Source of the DNA: JBNKDD01 sp050288085
GTDB taxonomy: Bacteria > Chloroflexota > Anaerolineae > Aggregatilineales > UBA3940
DNA length: 12,371 nt
Assembly: GCA_050288085.1 (NCBI GenBank)
Contig: JBNKDD010000167.1
Location: forward strand, 1 to 12,371
Direction of reading: 5' to 3'
The notes under the pieces: model-generated
What the model saw: the letters and a program-made list of their open reading frames with translations, nothing else
Told to the model about the DNA's origin: nothing
Databases searched by the model: none
Shown here: positions 1-4,822 of the stretch, piece after piece
Numbering within the stretch: position 1 is the stretch's first letter
How the letters are laid out: every line of letters starts with the position of its first letter
Position numbers and translations under genes: made by a program

Positions 1-290
1 GATATCGGGATATAGAGGGGATCAGTATATACGACCTGAGCACCGGAACCCGCTCCTTAGCCCTTGAAGTTGGCAGCGGCCCGATAGTATACAGTCCGAG
101 CGGCAATGTGATCGCGGTTGGTTCCGACAAGGGGCTGGTTTATTTATATGATGCTGTCAGCGGCAGGCTCCTACGCACCCTGGATGGTCACACATACTCA
201 ATTACGGCGTTAGCATGGAAACCCGATGCTACACAACTCGCATCGGGCTCACAGGATGGGACGGTCGTAATATGGAATCTGGCTTCCTAG
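1..290 (+). CDS. WD40-repeat protein, C-terminal end (5' truncated)
   Basis: The frame is open from base 3 and ends at TAG 288-290, so only the last ~95 residues of a longer protein are present. The visible part carries beta-propeller signatures: a blade ending in VYLYDAVSGRLLRTLDGH, then a final blade with AWKPDATQLASGSQDG and VVIWNLAS. The GH dipeptide, the SGSQDG turn and the terminal IWN (a WD variant) are spaced as in WD40 blades. Such propellers are protein-interaction scaffolds; in Chloroflexota and Cyanobacteria they are often large and fused to kinase, NTPase or protease domains, but the partner domain here, if any, lies outside the window. A GTG at 108 could be mistaken for a start, but the frame continues upstream with good WD40-like sequence. 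The gene is tail to tail with tsaD, 3 bp apart, and no convincing terminator lies between them. Confidence 0.85.
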   Translation, partial: YRDIEGISIYDLSTGTRSLALEVGSGPIVYSPSGNVIAVGSDKGLVYLYDAVSGRLLRTLDGHTYSITALAWKPDATQLASGSQDGTVVIWNLAS

Positions 291-293
291 ACA

Positions 294-1376
294 TCAGGCC
301 AGAGGCCAGGTAGGGGTCACATCAAAGCCCAGCGTATCGTGCTGTCCTGCTTGGTAACGAAAGTGTCCCGCTGCTGCGATCATGGCGGCATTGTCCGTAC
401 ACAGGTAAAGGGGTGGAACCCGAACCGGCAGTCCCGCTTGTGCGATCATTGAGGCCCGGAGTGCCGCGTTGGCCGATACCCCACCTGCAATGAAGATTTC
501 CTTTGCATTGGATTCTTGCGCGGCCCGGACAGTTTTCCCAACCAGCACATCGACTACAGCGGCCTGGAAACTGGCGGACAGGTCGGCAATAGGTAGATCA
601 TCCGGCGGCTCTTCTTTGCCCGGTGACCAGCCTGGATGGATACCTTGCAGCGTGCGAAGCACCGCCGTCTTTAGCCCGGAGAAGCTGAAATTGTAGTTTC
701 GCTCCCCTTGATTACTTTGCAGCCACACGCGAGGGAAATCAAAGGCTGCCGGGTCACCATCTTTTCCCGCTTTCTGAATCGATGGCCCGCCCGGATAAGG
801 CAGCCCCAACAGCCGCCCCACCTTATCGAATGCCTCGCCTGCTGCGTCATCAAGTGTCCCACCCAGCCGCTCGTAGATGCCGTGATCCCGCATCAGCAGT
901 AGCTCGGTGTGCCCACCTGAAACGATCAATACTACAATCGGGAATTCAATTGGGGCGATCTGGTCGGAGGGCTGAGACTCCCCCGCCACAAAGCGGAATT
1001 CCGGCCCGGCCAGCCACAATGAGTAAACGTGTCCCTCCAGGTGATTGATGCCCAGCATGGGGAGGCCGCTGCCCAATGCCAGCCCTTTAGCCATATTCAC
1101 ACCAACCACCAGCGAACCGGCCAGACCCGGCCCGCGTGTTACAGCAATGGCATCCAGATCGGTCAGTTTCAGTTCAGCCTGTTCCAGGGCCTGATCAACC
1201 ACCGGGTAGATGTGCTCAATATGGGCGCGGGAGGCAATCTCCGGGAAGATGCCTCCGTAAGGTGCATGTAATTCTATCTGCGAGGCAACCACGTTTGATC
1301 GGATTGTCTGCCCATCTGTCACGATGGCGGCAGCGGTTTCATCGCAGGAAGTTTCGATACCCAGGATAGTCGTCAT
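294..1376 (-). CDS. tsaD: tRNA N6-threonylcarbamoyladenosine transferase TsaD
   Basis: TsaD (Kae1/Gcp/YgjD family) transfers the threonylcarbamoyl group from TC-AMP to A37 of ANN-decoding tRNAs, together with TsaB and TsaE, in the cytoplasm. The 360-residue product has the family landmarks in order: GIETSCDET at 6-14, the metal-binding HLEGH with His112 and His116, VSGGHTELLL at 152-161, the FSFSGLK stretch at 230-236, IAGGVSANAALR at 296-307 and TDNAAMIA with the metal ligand Asp328. It is slightly longer than the E. coli enzyme (about 337 residues), partly through a loop near 124-145. It starts at ATG 1376, 10 bp after the VOC gene, with only a weak AAGTAG-like ribosome site, so translation may depend on coupling. 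It is probably the last gene of an M24 peptidase-VOC-tsaD transcript. No tsaB or tsaE is in the window. Identification is secure. Confidence 0.97.
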   Translation of the reverse strand: MTTILGIETSCDETAAAIVTDGQTIRSNVVASQIELHAPYGGIFPEIASRAHIEHIYPVVDQALEQAELKLTDLDAIAVTRGPGLAGSLVVGVNMAKGLALGSGLPMLGINHLEGHVYSLWLAGPEFRFVAGESQPSDQIAPIEFPIVVLIVSGGHTELLLMRDHGIYERLGGTLDDAAGEAFDKVGRLLGLPYPGGPSIQKAGKDGDPAAFDFPRVWLQSNQGERNYNFSFSGLKTAVLRTLQGIHPGWSPGKEEPPDDLPIADLSASFQAAVVDVLVGKTVRAAQESNAKEIFIAGGVSANAALRASMIAQAGLPVRVPPLYLCTDNAAMIAAAGHFRYQAGQHDTLGFDVTPTWPLA

Positions 1377-1386
1377 TGCTACTTAT

Positions 1387-1767
1387 CTAATTAATCCGGT
1401 AAGTGATTTCGTAAGGATTGCCACAAGGGTCTTCAAAGAAGACCGCATAGTAACTGGGACTGATCGGGAACTGGCGGGGGCCATCGGTGATCTTGCCTCC
1501 AATTTCTTTGACCAGTTCGGCAAGCCGATCCACGGCTTCCGGGCTTTCTGCCCAGAAACCGATCATATTCGCATTGGACCGATGCTCTGGATCCTCTGTG
1601 ATGGCAAAATAAGCTGCCTCCGGCAGTTCTCCCTCGGCAGCGAATACCTTCCATTTTTCAGTATGAAAGGTGCGCGTAAAGCCTAATTCGGGGAGCAGCT
1701 TTTCATAGAACGGCAGGATTTGCTTCAAGTCAGGAACGCGCAGATCGATATGTCCAAATGGATTCAC
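1387..1767 (-). CDS. VOC-fold (glyoxalase/bleomycin-resistance-like) protein
   Basis: A 126-residue protein with a single pair of beta-alpha-beta-beta-beta modules of the vicinal oxygen chelate superfamily. Module 1 begins FGHIDLRVPDLKQILPFYEKLL (residues 4-25), with His6 at the usual first metal position. Module 2 ends in the typical FFEDPCGNPYEITYR (110-124), with Glu120 at the usual last position. The strand that opens module 2 reads ANMIGFWAESPEAVDRL, where many metal-dependent members have a His (HIAF); Met/Asn there suggests an altered or absent metal site. Substrate is unknown: the family includes glyoxalases, dioxygenases, epimerases, resistance proteins and many orphans. ATG at 1767 follows an AGAGGAG ribosome site. 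It lies 40 bp after the M24 peptidase gene and 10 bp before tsaD on the same strand, so co-transcription is likely. The family call is firm; no specific function is claimed. Confidence 0.88.
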   Translation of the reverse strand: MNPFGHIDLRVPDLKQILPFYEKLLPELGFTRTFHTEKWKVFAAEGELPEAAYFAITEDPEHRSNANMIGFWAESPEAVDRLAELVKEIGGKITDGPRQFPISPSYYAVFFEDPCGNPYEITYRIN

Positions 1768-1807
1768 AGGATCGCTCCTCTGTAAATATCGTATCGTATC
1801 GTAATAG

Positions 1808-3025
1808 CTAACCCATCGGAATAATCAGGTCTTTTGGATAAGGTGTCAAAGAGTGGAAGGTGCCCTTCTCGTCGATGTAAACCGTATCCTCAATCCGGAC
1901 GCCAAAGCCACGCTCCGGGTAATACAATCCTGGCTCAATGGTGATCACCTGACCGGGACCCAGTTTATCCTTTGAGGCGCTGGAGATACGCGGGCCAGCG
2001 TGAATTTGTAGACCCAGTCCATGCCCCAGGCTGTGAACATAACCTTCTTCTGTTCCAGGATCGGTGCGCGTGGTTTTGTGTCCCTGGGCCTCGAAGAATT
2101 CGCAGGTCATTTCCTGGTAGTTCCTGGCGTCCTCGCCACTGGTTAATGCCTCCATCACCGTATTAAAAATGTGTAATACCTGGTCGTAGGCTTCCTGAAC
2201 TTCAGGCGGGGCATAACCCAGGCAGTAGGTACGGGTCATATCGTGATAATAACCGCCGCCTAACTCGCGGGGGAATAGATCGAATACAATGCTTTGGCCG
2301 AGCCTCAGCACGTCGCCATCCTCACCACGTGAGTGAGGTAGACCACCGTCTCGCCCCAGTGCAAAGATCGTCTGGTCGCCGTCCTCCAGATTATGTTCAA
2401 GCAGACGGGCACGCAGATAGCTTTTTACATCGGCAACGGTGAGTGGCTGTCCATCCGGCTTGACCAGTTGTTCGTTCTGAATCGAGTGCCCCTTGATGAA
2501 GTCCATCACCTCGCCCATTGCCGTGTTTGTTCGCACGGCCACCGATTTGATCGCAGCTATCTCACCGGAATCTTTGGTCAGATAGGCCAGATCGAAGATG
2601 TTTTGATCGGTCTCCCCGGTGATGGTCACATCGGGCAGCATTTCATCCAACCGCTTGAGGGTCATAAAAGCTCGACCGGGATCGTCCACTCCATAAAAGC
2701 TGACCGTTCCCTTGATGTCGTAACGCTCAAACATCTCAGCGATCATTCGTAGATCGCCCTCAAAATAGCCTGCTTCCTTGATGTGCTCCAGGCGGTGAAA
2801 GTCGGCAGTGGTTGCAACTGTCAGGCCGCTTTTGGCAGCTTCTTCACGCTCCATCCCATTTACGACGAGGACAGGTGCTTCGCCCTTTTTCTTGATCAGG
2901 TAGGCATGGGAAATTCTAGCGTTATTGGTCATATATTGCAGGATGTGATTGCTATCGATTTCGCCATAAGCAACAAGAGCATCAAAGCCTCGCTCCTGCA
3001 TCAACCGGTCAAGATCTGATTTCAC
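1808..3025 (-). CDS. M24 family metallopeptidase (Xaa-Pro aminopeptidase/dipeptidase type)
   Basis: A 405-residue protein with a creatinase-type N-terminal domain (about 1-150) and a C-terminal pita-bread catalytic domain. All five expected metal ligands can be placed: Asp249 in SIVFDLFP, Asp262 in YYHDMTRTYCLG, His335 in HSLGHGLGLQIH, Glu364 in ITIEPGLYYP and Glu379 in VRIEDTVYI. His231 (GLPHSRG) and His342 (IHAGP) match the extra active-site histidines of aminopeptidase P and prolidase. It probably removes or cleaves N-terminal X-Pro bonds in the cytoplasm during peptide turnover; prolidase versus aminopeptidase P cannot be decided from sequence alone. No signal peptide or membrane segment is seen. 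The start is GTG (3025-3023) preceded by GGAG at 6-nt spacing; the ATG just upstream runs into a stop at once. It leads the leftward set followed by the VOC gene and tsaD. Confidence 0.92.
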   Translation of the reverse strand: MKSDLDRLMQERGFDALVAYGEIDSNHILQYMTNNARISHAYLIKKKGEAPVLVVNGMEREEAAKSGLTVATTADFHRLEHIKEAGYFEGDLRMIAEMFERYDIKGTVSFYGVDDPGRAFMTLKRLDEMLPDVTITGETDQNIFDLAYLTKDSGEIAAIKSVAVRTNTAMGEVMDFIKGHSIQNEQLVKPDGQPLTVADVKSYLRARLLEHNLEDGDQTIFALGRDGGLPHSRGEDGDVLRLGQSIVFDLFPRELGGGYYHDMTRTYCLGYAPPEVQEAYDQVLHIFNTVMEALTSGEDARNYQEMTCEFFEAQGHKTTRTDPGTEEGYVHSLGHGLGLQIHAGPRISSASKDKLGPGQVITIEPGLYYPERGFGVRIEDTVYIDEKGTFHSLTPYPKDLIIPMG

Positions 3026-3071
3026 GGTTTACTCCATTACTCAATATGGGGATTTTCGAAGAACAATTTGT

Positions 3072-3101
3072 AGTATACTTCGCTCAGTACACACCTCCCA
3101 A
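3072..3101 (-). promoter_or_regulatory. Candidate promoter for the M24 peptidase-VOC-tsaD set
   Basis: On the minus strand TTGGGA (3101-3096) and TATACT (3077-3072) are separated by 18 bp, 4/6 and 5/6 matches to sigma70-type hexamers, giving a leader of about 40 nt before the GTG at 3025. A perfect TATAAT lies further upstream at 3119-3114 but has only a weak -35 (AGTAGA). Either could serve; the assignment is inferred from hexamers only. Confidence 0.45.
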
Positions 3102-3147
3102 ATCCTAATCGATATTATAGCGAGAAACTATATTGATCTACTGCTGG

Positions 3148-3179
3148 AAAAAAACAAAAACGACCCTTTGTGGGTCGTT
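3148..3179 (-). terminator. Intrinsic terminator downstream of the tRNA
   Basis: Reading leftward, AACGACCC and GGGTCGTT form a perfect 8-bp stem (3179-3172 with 3166-3159) around a 5-nt loop, followed directly by a T-rich run, TTTGTTTTTTT (3158-3148). It lies 8 bp past the tRNA 3' end and fits a rho-independent terminator for it, insulating the downstream M24 gene. Confidence 0.88.
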
Positions 3180-3187
3180 CTTTATAG

Positions 3188-3259
3188 TGGCGATGACTGG
3201 ATTCGAACCAGTAACCTACGGCTTATGAGTCCGGTGCTCTGCCATTGAGCTACATCGCC
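3188..3259 (-). tRNA. tRNA with CAU anticodon (elongator Met, or Ile2)
   Basis: The minus strand folds as a 72-nt cloverleaf: acceptor GGCGATG/CATCGCC with A73, D stem GCTC/GAGC, a 7-nt anticodon loop CTCATAA with CAT at 34-36, a 5-nt variable region AGGTT, and T arm ACTGG-TTCGAAT-CCAGT. CCA is not encoded. G1-C72 is paired, so this is not a standard initiator; elongator Met and lysidine-modified Ile2 cannot be separated here. The anticodon stem is odd: CCGGA (27-31) faces GCCGT (39-43), leaving C27-U43 and A31-G39 mismatches and only three Watson-Crick pairs. Everything else is intact and it has its own promoter and terminator, which argues for a working gene. Confidence 0.93.
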
Positions 3260-3272
3260 AATAGTGTGAGCA

Positions 3273-3303
3273 ATTATAACACGGTGATCCGGTAAACTGT
3301 CAA
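3273..3303 (-). promoter_or_regulatory. Promoter of the tRNA gene
   Basis: On the minus strand a perfect TTGACA (3303-3298) and a perfect TATAAT (3278-3273) are separated by 19 bp, longer than the usual 16-18. The predicted start is about 7 nt before the mature tRNA 5' end at 3259, as expected for a short tRNA leader. Confidence 0.7.
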
Positions 3304-3306
3304 ATT

Positions 3307-3335
3307 TTGCTGAGAAGAACTGAACGTGCTAAACT
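3307..3335 (+). promoter_or_regulatory. Weak candidate promoter for the rpsF cluster
   Basis: TTGCTG (3307-3312) and TAAACT (3330-3335) are 17 bp apart, 3/6 and 4/6 matches. Transcription would begin near 3342, just ahead of the inverted repeat at 3349-3396 and about 90 nt before rpsF. This is the best arrangement seen in the gap, but the hexamers are weak. Confidence 0.32.
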
Positions 3336-3348
3336 ACCCCCCAATCGA

Positions 3349-3396
3349 AATGGCCTTTGTGCCTTTCCGCTTTGTAATGCCACCCTCACGGCCATT
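3349..3396 (+). promoter_or_regulatory. rpsF leader inverted repeat; possible S6:S18 autoregulatory structure
   Basis: AATGGCC (3349-3355) and GGCCATT (3390-3396) form a 7-bp stem. After a TTT bulge, GTG (3359-3361) can pair with CAC (3387-3389). The enclosed loop holds a CCG trinucleotide at 3367-3369. Many bacteria have a leader before rpsF, featuring an unpaired CCG, that binds the S6:S18 complex and represses the operon. Position and the CCG fit, but I cannot confirm the detailed consensus, so the regulatory role is inference. Confidence 0.35.
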
Positions 3397-3431
3397 GACA
3401 AAGCAATCCCATGGAAAGGAGATCACTTAAC

Positions 3432-3719
3432 GTGCGCTCATATGAAGTTGCAGTAATTATTCGTGCAGATATTGGCGAAGAGTCTCTAAGCCAGCAGATT
3501 GAAACTATCCAGGGTTGGATCGAATCTGGCGGTGGCAGCGTGACTCAGATCGACCACTGGGGACACCGCCGGTTAGCTTATATGATCGAAAAGCAGCGGG
3601 ATGGATACTATGCCTTCTATAAGGCAGAGATGAATCCGGAAACCCCTGTTGAGGTCGAACGCAATCTGCGCCTGTCGGAAAACGTTTTACGCTACTTGAT
3701 TATTCGAGAGGATGAATGA
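3432..3719 (+). CDS. rpsF: 30S ribosomal protein bS6
   Basis: bS6 binds the central domain of 16S rRNA as a heterodimer with bS18. The 95-residue product begins (M)RSYEVAVIIRADIG and contains GWIESGGGSVTQIDHWGHRRLAY and YYAFYKAEM, matching the ferredoxin-like bS6 fold from start to finish. The chosen start is GTG 3432, placed 10 nt after an AAGGAG ribosome site (3416-3421). An in-frame ATG at 3411 would add seven residues (MERRSLN), but it sits on top of that ribosome site and has no site of its own, and bS6 proteins normally begin within a residue or two of the (R/K)YE motif. It is the first gene of the rpsF-ssb-rpsR cluster. No unusual domain is present. Confidence 0.96.
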   Translation: MRSYEVAVIIRADIGEESLSQQIETIQGWIESGGGSVTQIDHWGHRRLAYMIEKQRDGYYAFYKAEMNPETPVEVERNLRLSENVLRYLIIREDE

Positions 3720-3801
3720 AGCGTCGGACGTATTTAAGTTATTTCTAGCTTAAAGATCAGGTTTTATTGAGTTAGTTGGTATCGTGGGTAAGGAGATGAA
3801 C

Positions 3802-4200
3802 ATGAGCAGGGGACTAAACAAAGTCATGCTGATCGGTCATCTTGGGCGTGATCCAGAAATGCGCTATACACCGAGTGGCCGCCCTGTTACATCATTTAGC
3901 GTAGTTACGACCAGGACGTGGACATCGGCAGAAGGGGAACGCCACGAAGAATCTGAATGGTTCAACGTTGTGTCCTGGGGCAACCTGGCTGAAATTTGCA
4001 ACCAGTATCTTTCAAAAGGACAGCAAGTCTATGTTGAGGGTCGCTTGCAAACCAGGGGCTGGGAAGACGAAGACGGTAAAAAGCATTACCGTACAGAGTT
4101 AGTTGCCAACGAGATGATTGTTCTGGGAGAACGACGTAGTCAGATTAGTTCAAGCCACGAACCATCTTCAAACAGTAAAGATGATAAATTCGCTTTTTAA
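3802..4200 (+). CDS. ssb: Single-stranded DNA-binding protein
   Basis: A 132-residue SSB that coats single-stranded DNA during replication, repair and recombination. The OB fold spans about 1-110: MSRGLNKVMLIGHLGRDPEM, then YTPSGRPVTSFSVVT, SEWFNVVSWGNLAEICNQYL and GQQVYVEGRLQTRGWEDEDG. Trp40, Trp53 and Trp87 fall close to the DNA-stacking tryptophans of E. coli SSB. The linker is short (about 20 residues) and Ser-rich. The tail ends KDDKFAF, keeping two Asp and a terminal Phe but without the usual DDDIPF-type Pro. ATG 3802 is chosen because AAGGAG (3790-3795) lies 6 nt before it; the in-frame GTG 3784 and ATG 3796 are badly placed. The order after rpsF and before rpsR is the classic bacterial arrangement. 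The TAA stop is also the first three bases of the two-hairpin repeat that follows. Confidence 0.96.
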   Translation: MSRGLNKVMLIGHLGRDPEMRYTPSGRPVTSFSVVTTRTWTSAEGERHEESEWFNVVSWGNLAEICNQYLSKGQQVYVEGRLQTRGWEDEDGKKHYRTELVANEMIVLGERRSQISSSHEPSSNSKDDKFAF

Positions 4201-4263
4201 GTTGGGTCAGGTAAACAAACAGCCCAACTGTATAGGAAGCAGGTAACTGCCTTATCTGTTTCC
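4198..4263 (+). repeat. Two-hairpin repeat element, copy A
   Basis: It starts with the ssb stop codon (TAAGTTGGG). Hairpin 1 pairs AGTTGGGT (4200-4207) with GCCCAACT (4222-4229), 8 bp including one G-U. After GTATA, hairpin 2 pairs GGAAGCAGGTAA (4235-4246) with TTATCTGTTTCC (4252-4263), 12 bp including two G-U, around a 5-nt loop. The same two stems recur at 4726-4805 (inverted) and 6131-6211. No U-run follows, so it does not look like a simple terminator. Confidence 0.75.
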
Positions 4264-4269
4264 CCTTAA

Positions 4270-4292
4270 CAGTATGCGTTCTACGCGTACTG
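4270..4292 (+). promoter_or_regulatory. Stable hairpin just upstream of the rpsR ribosome-binding site
   Basis: CAGTATGCGT (4270-4279) pairs with ACGCGTACTG (4283-4292): 10 bp with one G-U and a 3-nt TCT loop. It ends 8 nt before the AGGAG of rpsR (4301-4305) and has no U-run, so it is not an intrinsic terminator. Its 5' base overlaps AACAG (4268-4272), which could instead pair with CTGTT (4256-4260) in copy A, giving two mutually exclusive folds. A role in rpsR translation or mRNA processing is inference. Confidence 0.5.
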
Positions 4293-4313
4293 ACTTGATG
4301 AGGAGTTATTACT

Positions 4314-4658
4314 TTGGCTGACGAATATTACGGCGAAGATGAAGATAGCGAAGATAGCAGACCGTCTAGAGGTTCTCGCCAGGGTGGTCGCGGAGGCCGC
4401 TCTTATGGTGGTGGTCGTCGCTATGGTGGTGGCAGGAGGCGTCGCAGCTTCCATCGCGATCTCCTGTCGCAGATCAACAAAATTGATTACAAAGATTACG
4501 ACACATTGCGAAATTTTATGACGGAGCGTGGTAAAATTCGCCCCCGGCGGCAAACCGGTGTCTCCGCCAAGCAGCAGCGAGCCATCGCACAGGCAATCAA
4601 GCGGGCGCGTCACATGGCGCTTCTGCCCTTCCACAGTGATCACCTGCGGGATTCCTAG
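4314..4658 (+). CDS. rpsR: 30S ribosomal protein bS18 with acidic and Gly/Arg-rich N-terminal extension
   Basis: The bS18 core occupies about residues 50-106: NKIDYKDYDTLRNFMTERGK, then IRPRRQTGVSAKQQRAIAQA and IKRARHMALLPF. bS18 pairs with bS6 on the 30S platform. The product is 114 residues, against roughly 70-90 for most bS18 proteins. The excess is an N-terminal extension with an acidic patch (EDEDSED, 8-14) followed by an RGG-like stretch (about 19-44) containing two tandem YGGGRR units. The zinc-binding cysteines found in some bS18 proteins are absent. The start is TTG 4314, supported by AGGAG (4301-4305) at 8-nt spacing. No in-frame ATG lies near a ribosome site, and a downstream start would cut into the extension. 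The extension suggests extra RNA contacts, but this is inference. Confidence 0.94.
   Translation: MADEYYGEDEDSEDSRPSRGSRQGGRGGRSYGGGRRYGGGRRRRSFHRDLLSQINKIDYKDYDTLRNFMTERGKIRPRRQTGVSAKQQRAIAQAIKRARHMALLPFHSDHLRDS
4404..4439 (+). repeat. Two-copy 18-bp tandem repeat inside rpsR
   Basis: Bases 4404-4421 and 4422-4439 each encode YGGGRR. They are near-identical in the first half (TATGGTGGTGG) and differ in the Arg codons (CGTCGC versus AGGAGG). The protein repeat is thus kept while the DNA has diverged, suggesting an old duplication. Confidence 0.7.
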
Positions 4659-4686
4659 ATTGCCCATCGCTGTGAGATAGATAACA

Positions 4687-4717
4687 GAGGGCGTAGACAA
4701 TAGGTCTATGCCCTTTG
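4687..4717 (+). terminator. Probable intrinsic terminator after rpsR
   Basis: AGGGCGTAGAC (4688-4698) pairs with GTCTATGCCCT (4704-4714), 11 bp with one G-U and a 5-nt AATAG loop, followed by TTTGACTTT. The stem is strong but the U-run is interrupted, so termination may be partial and allow read-through into the isomerase gene. Confidence 0.6.
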
Positions 4718-4725
4718 ACTTTGCT

Positions 4726-4805
4726 GAAAACAGATAATTGAATTTTTATCTGTTTTCTGTACAGTTGGGCCATTTCATTAAACTTAATTCATACGGTCCA
4801 ACTTA
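4726..4805 (-). repeat. Two-hairpin repeat element, copy B (inverted)
   Basis: Read on the minus strand it starts TAAGTTGGACC (4805-4795), continues through a 23-nt loop to GGCCCAACT (4771-4763), then GTACA, then GAAAACAGATAA (4757-4746) and TTATCTGTTTTC (4737-4726) around an 8-nt loop. The order and junction match copies A and C, so this copy is inverted. On the transcribed plus strand hairpin 1 has 9 bp (one G-U) and hairpin 2 has 12 perfect bp. Hairpin 1 ends 6 nt before the AAGGA ribosome site of the isomerase gene. Confidence 0.75.
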
Positions 4806-4822
4806 GTCCAAGGAAACATGAT

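Noticed and set aside
1324..1686. Plus-strand frame of 120 codons across the tsaD/VOC junction
   Set aside because: It crosses two well-supported minus-strand genes and shows no family resemblance.
1787..1801. Three tandem TATCG units between the VOC and M24 genes
   Set aside because: A three-unit, 15-bp run is too short to mean more than chance or slippage in a small gap.
3395..3400. Perfect TTGACA before rpsF
   Set aside because: A -10 at the right spacing would fall on the rpsF ribosome site, and the sequence there (GGAGAT) is no match. The hexamer also overlaps the leader inverted repeat.
3733..3754. TTTAAG ... CTTAAA inverted repeat between rpsF and ssb
   Set aside because: Only six AT-rich pairs with a large loop. 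It has TAAGTT in common with the two-hairpin element but lacks the GG and the second hairpin, so it was not counted as a fourth copy.
4198..4263. Copy A as an ordinary intrinsic terminator after ssb
   Set aside because: Neither hairpin is followed by a U-run, and rpsR lies downstream in the same expected transcript.
4281..4700. Minus-strand frame of 139 codons across rpsR
   Set aside because: It is antisense to rpsR and the terminator behind it. Its Thr/Ala-rich composition follows from the Gly/Arg repeats on the other strand, and it has no recognisable domain.
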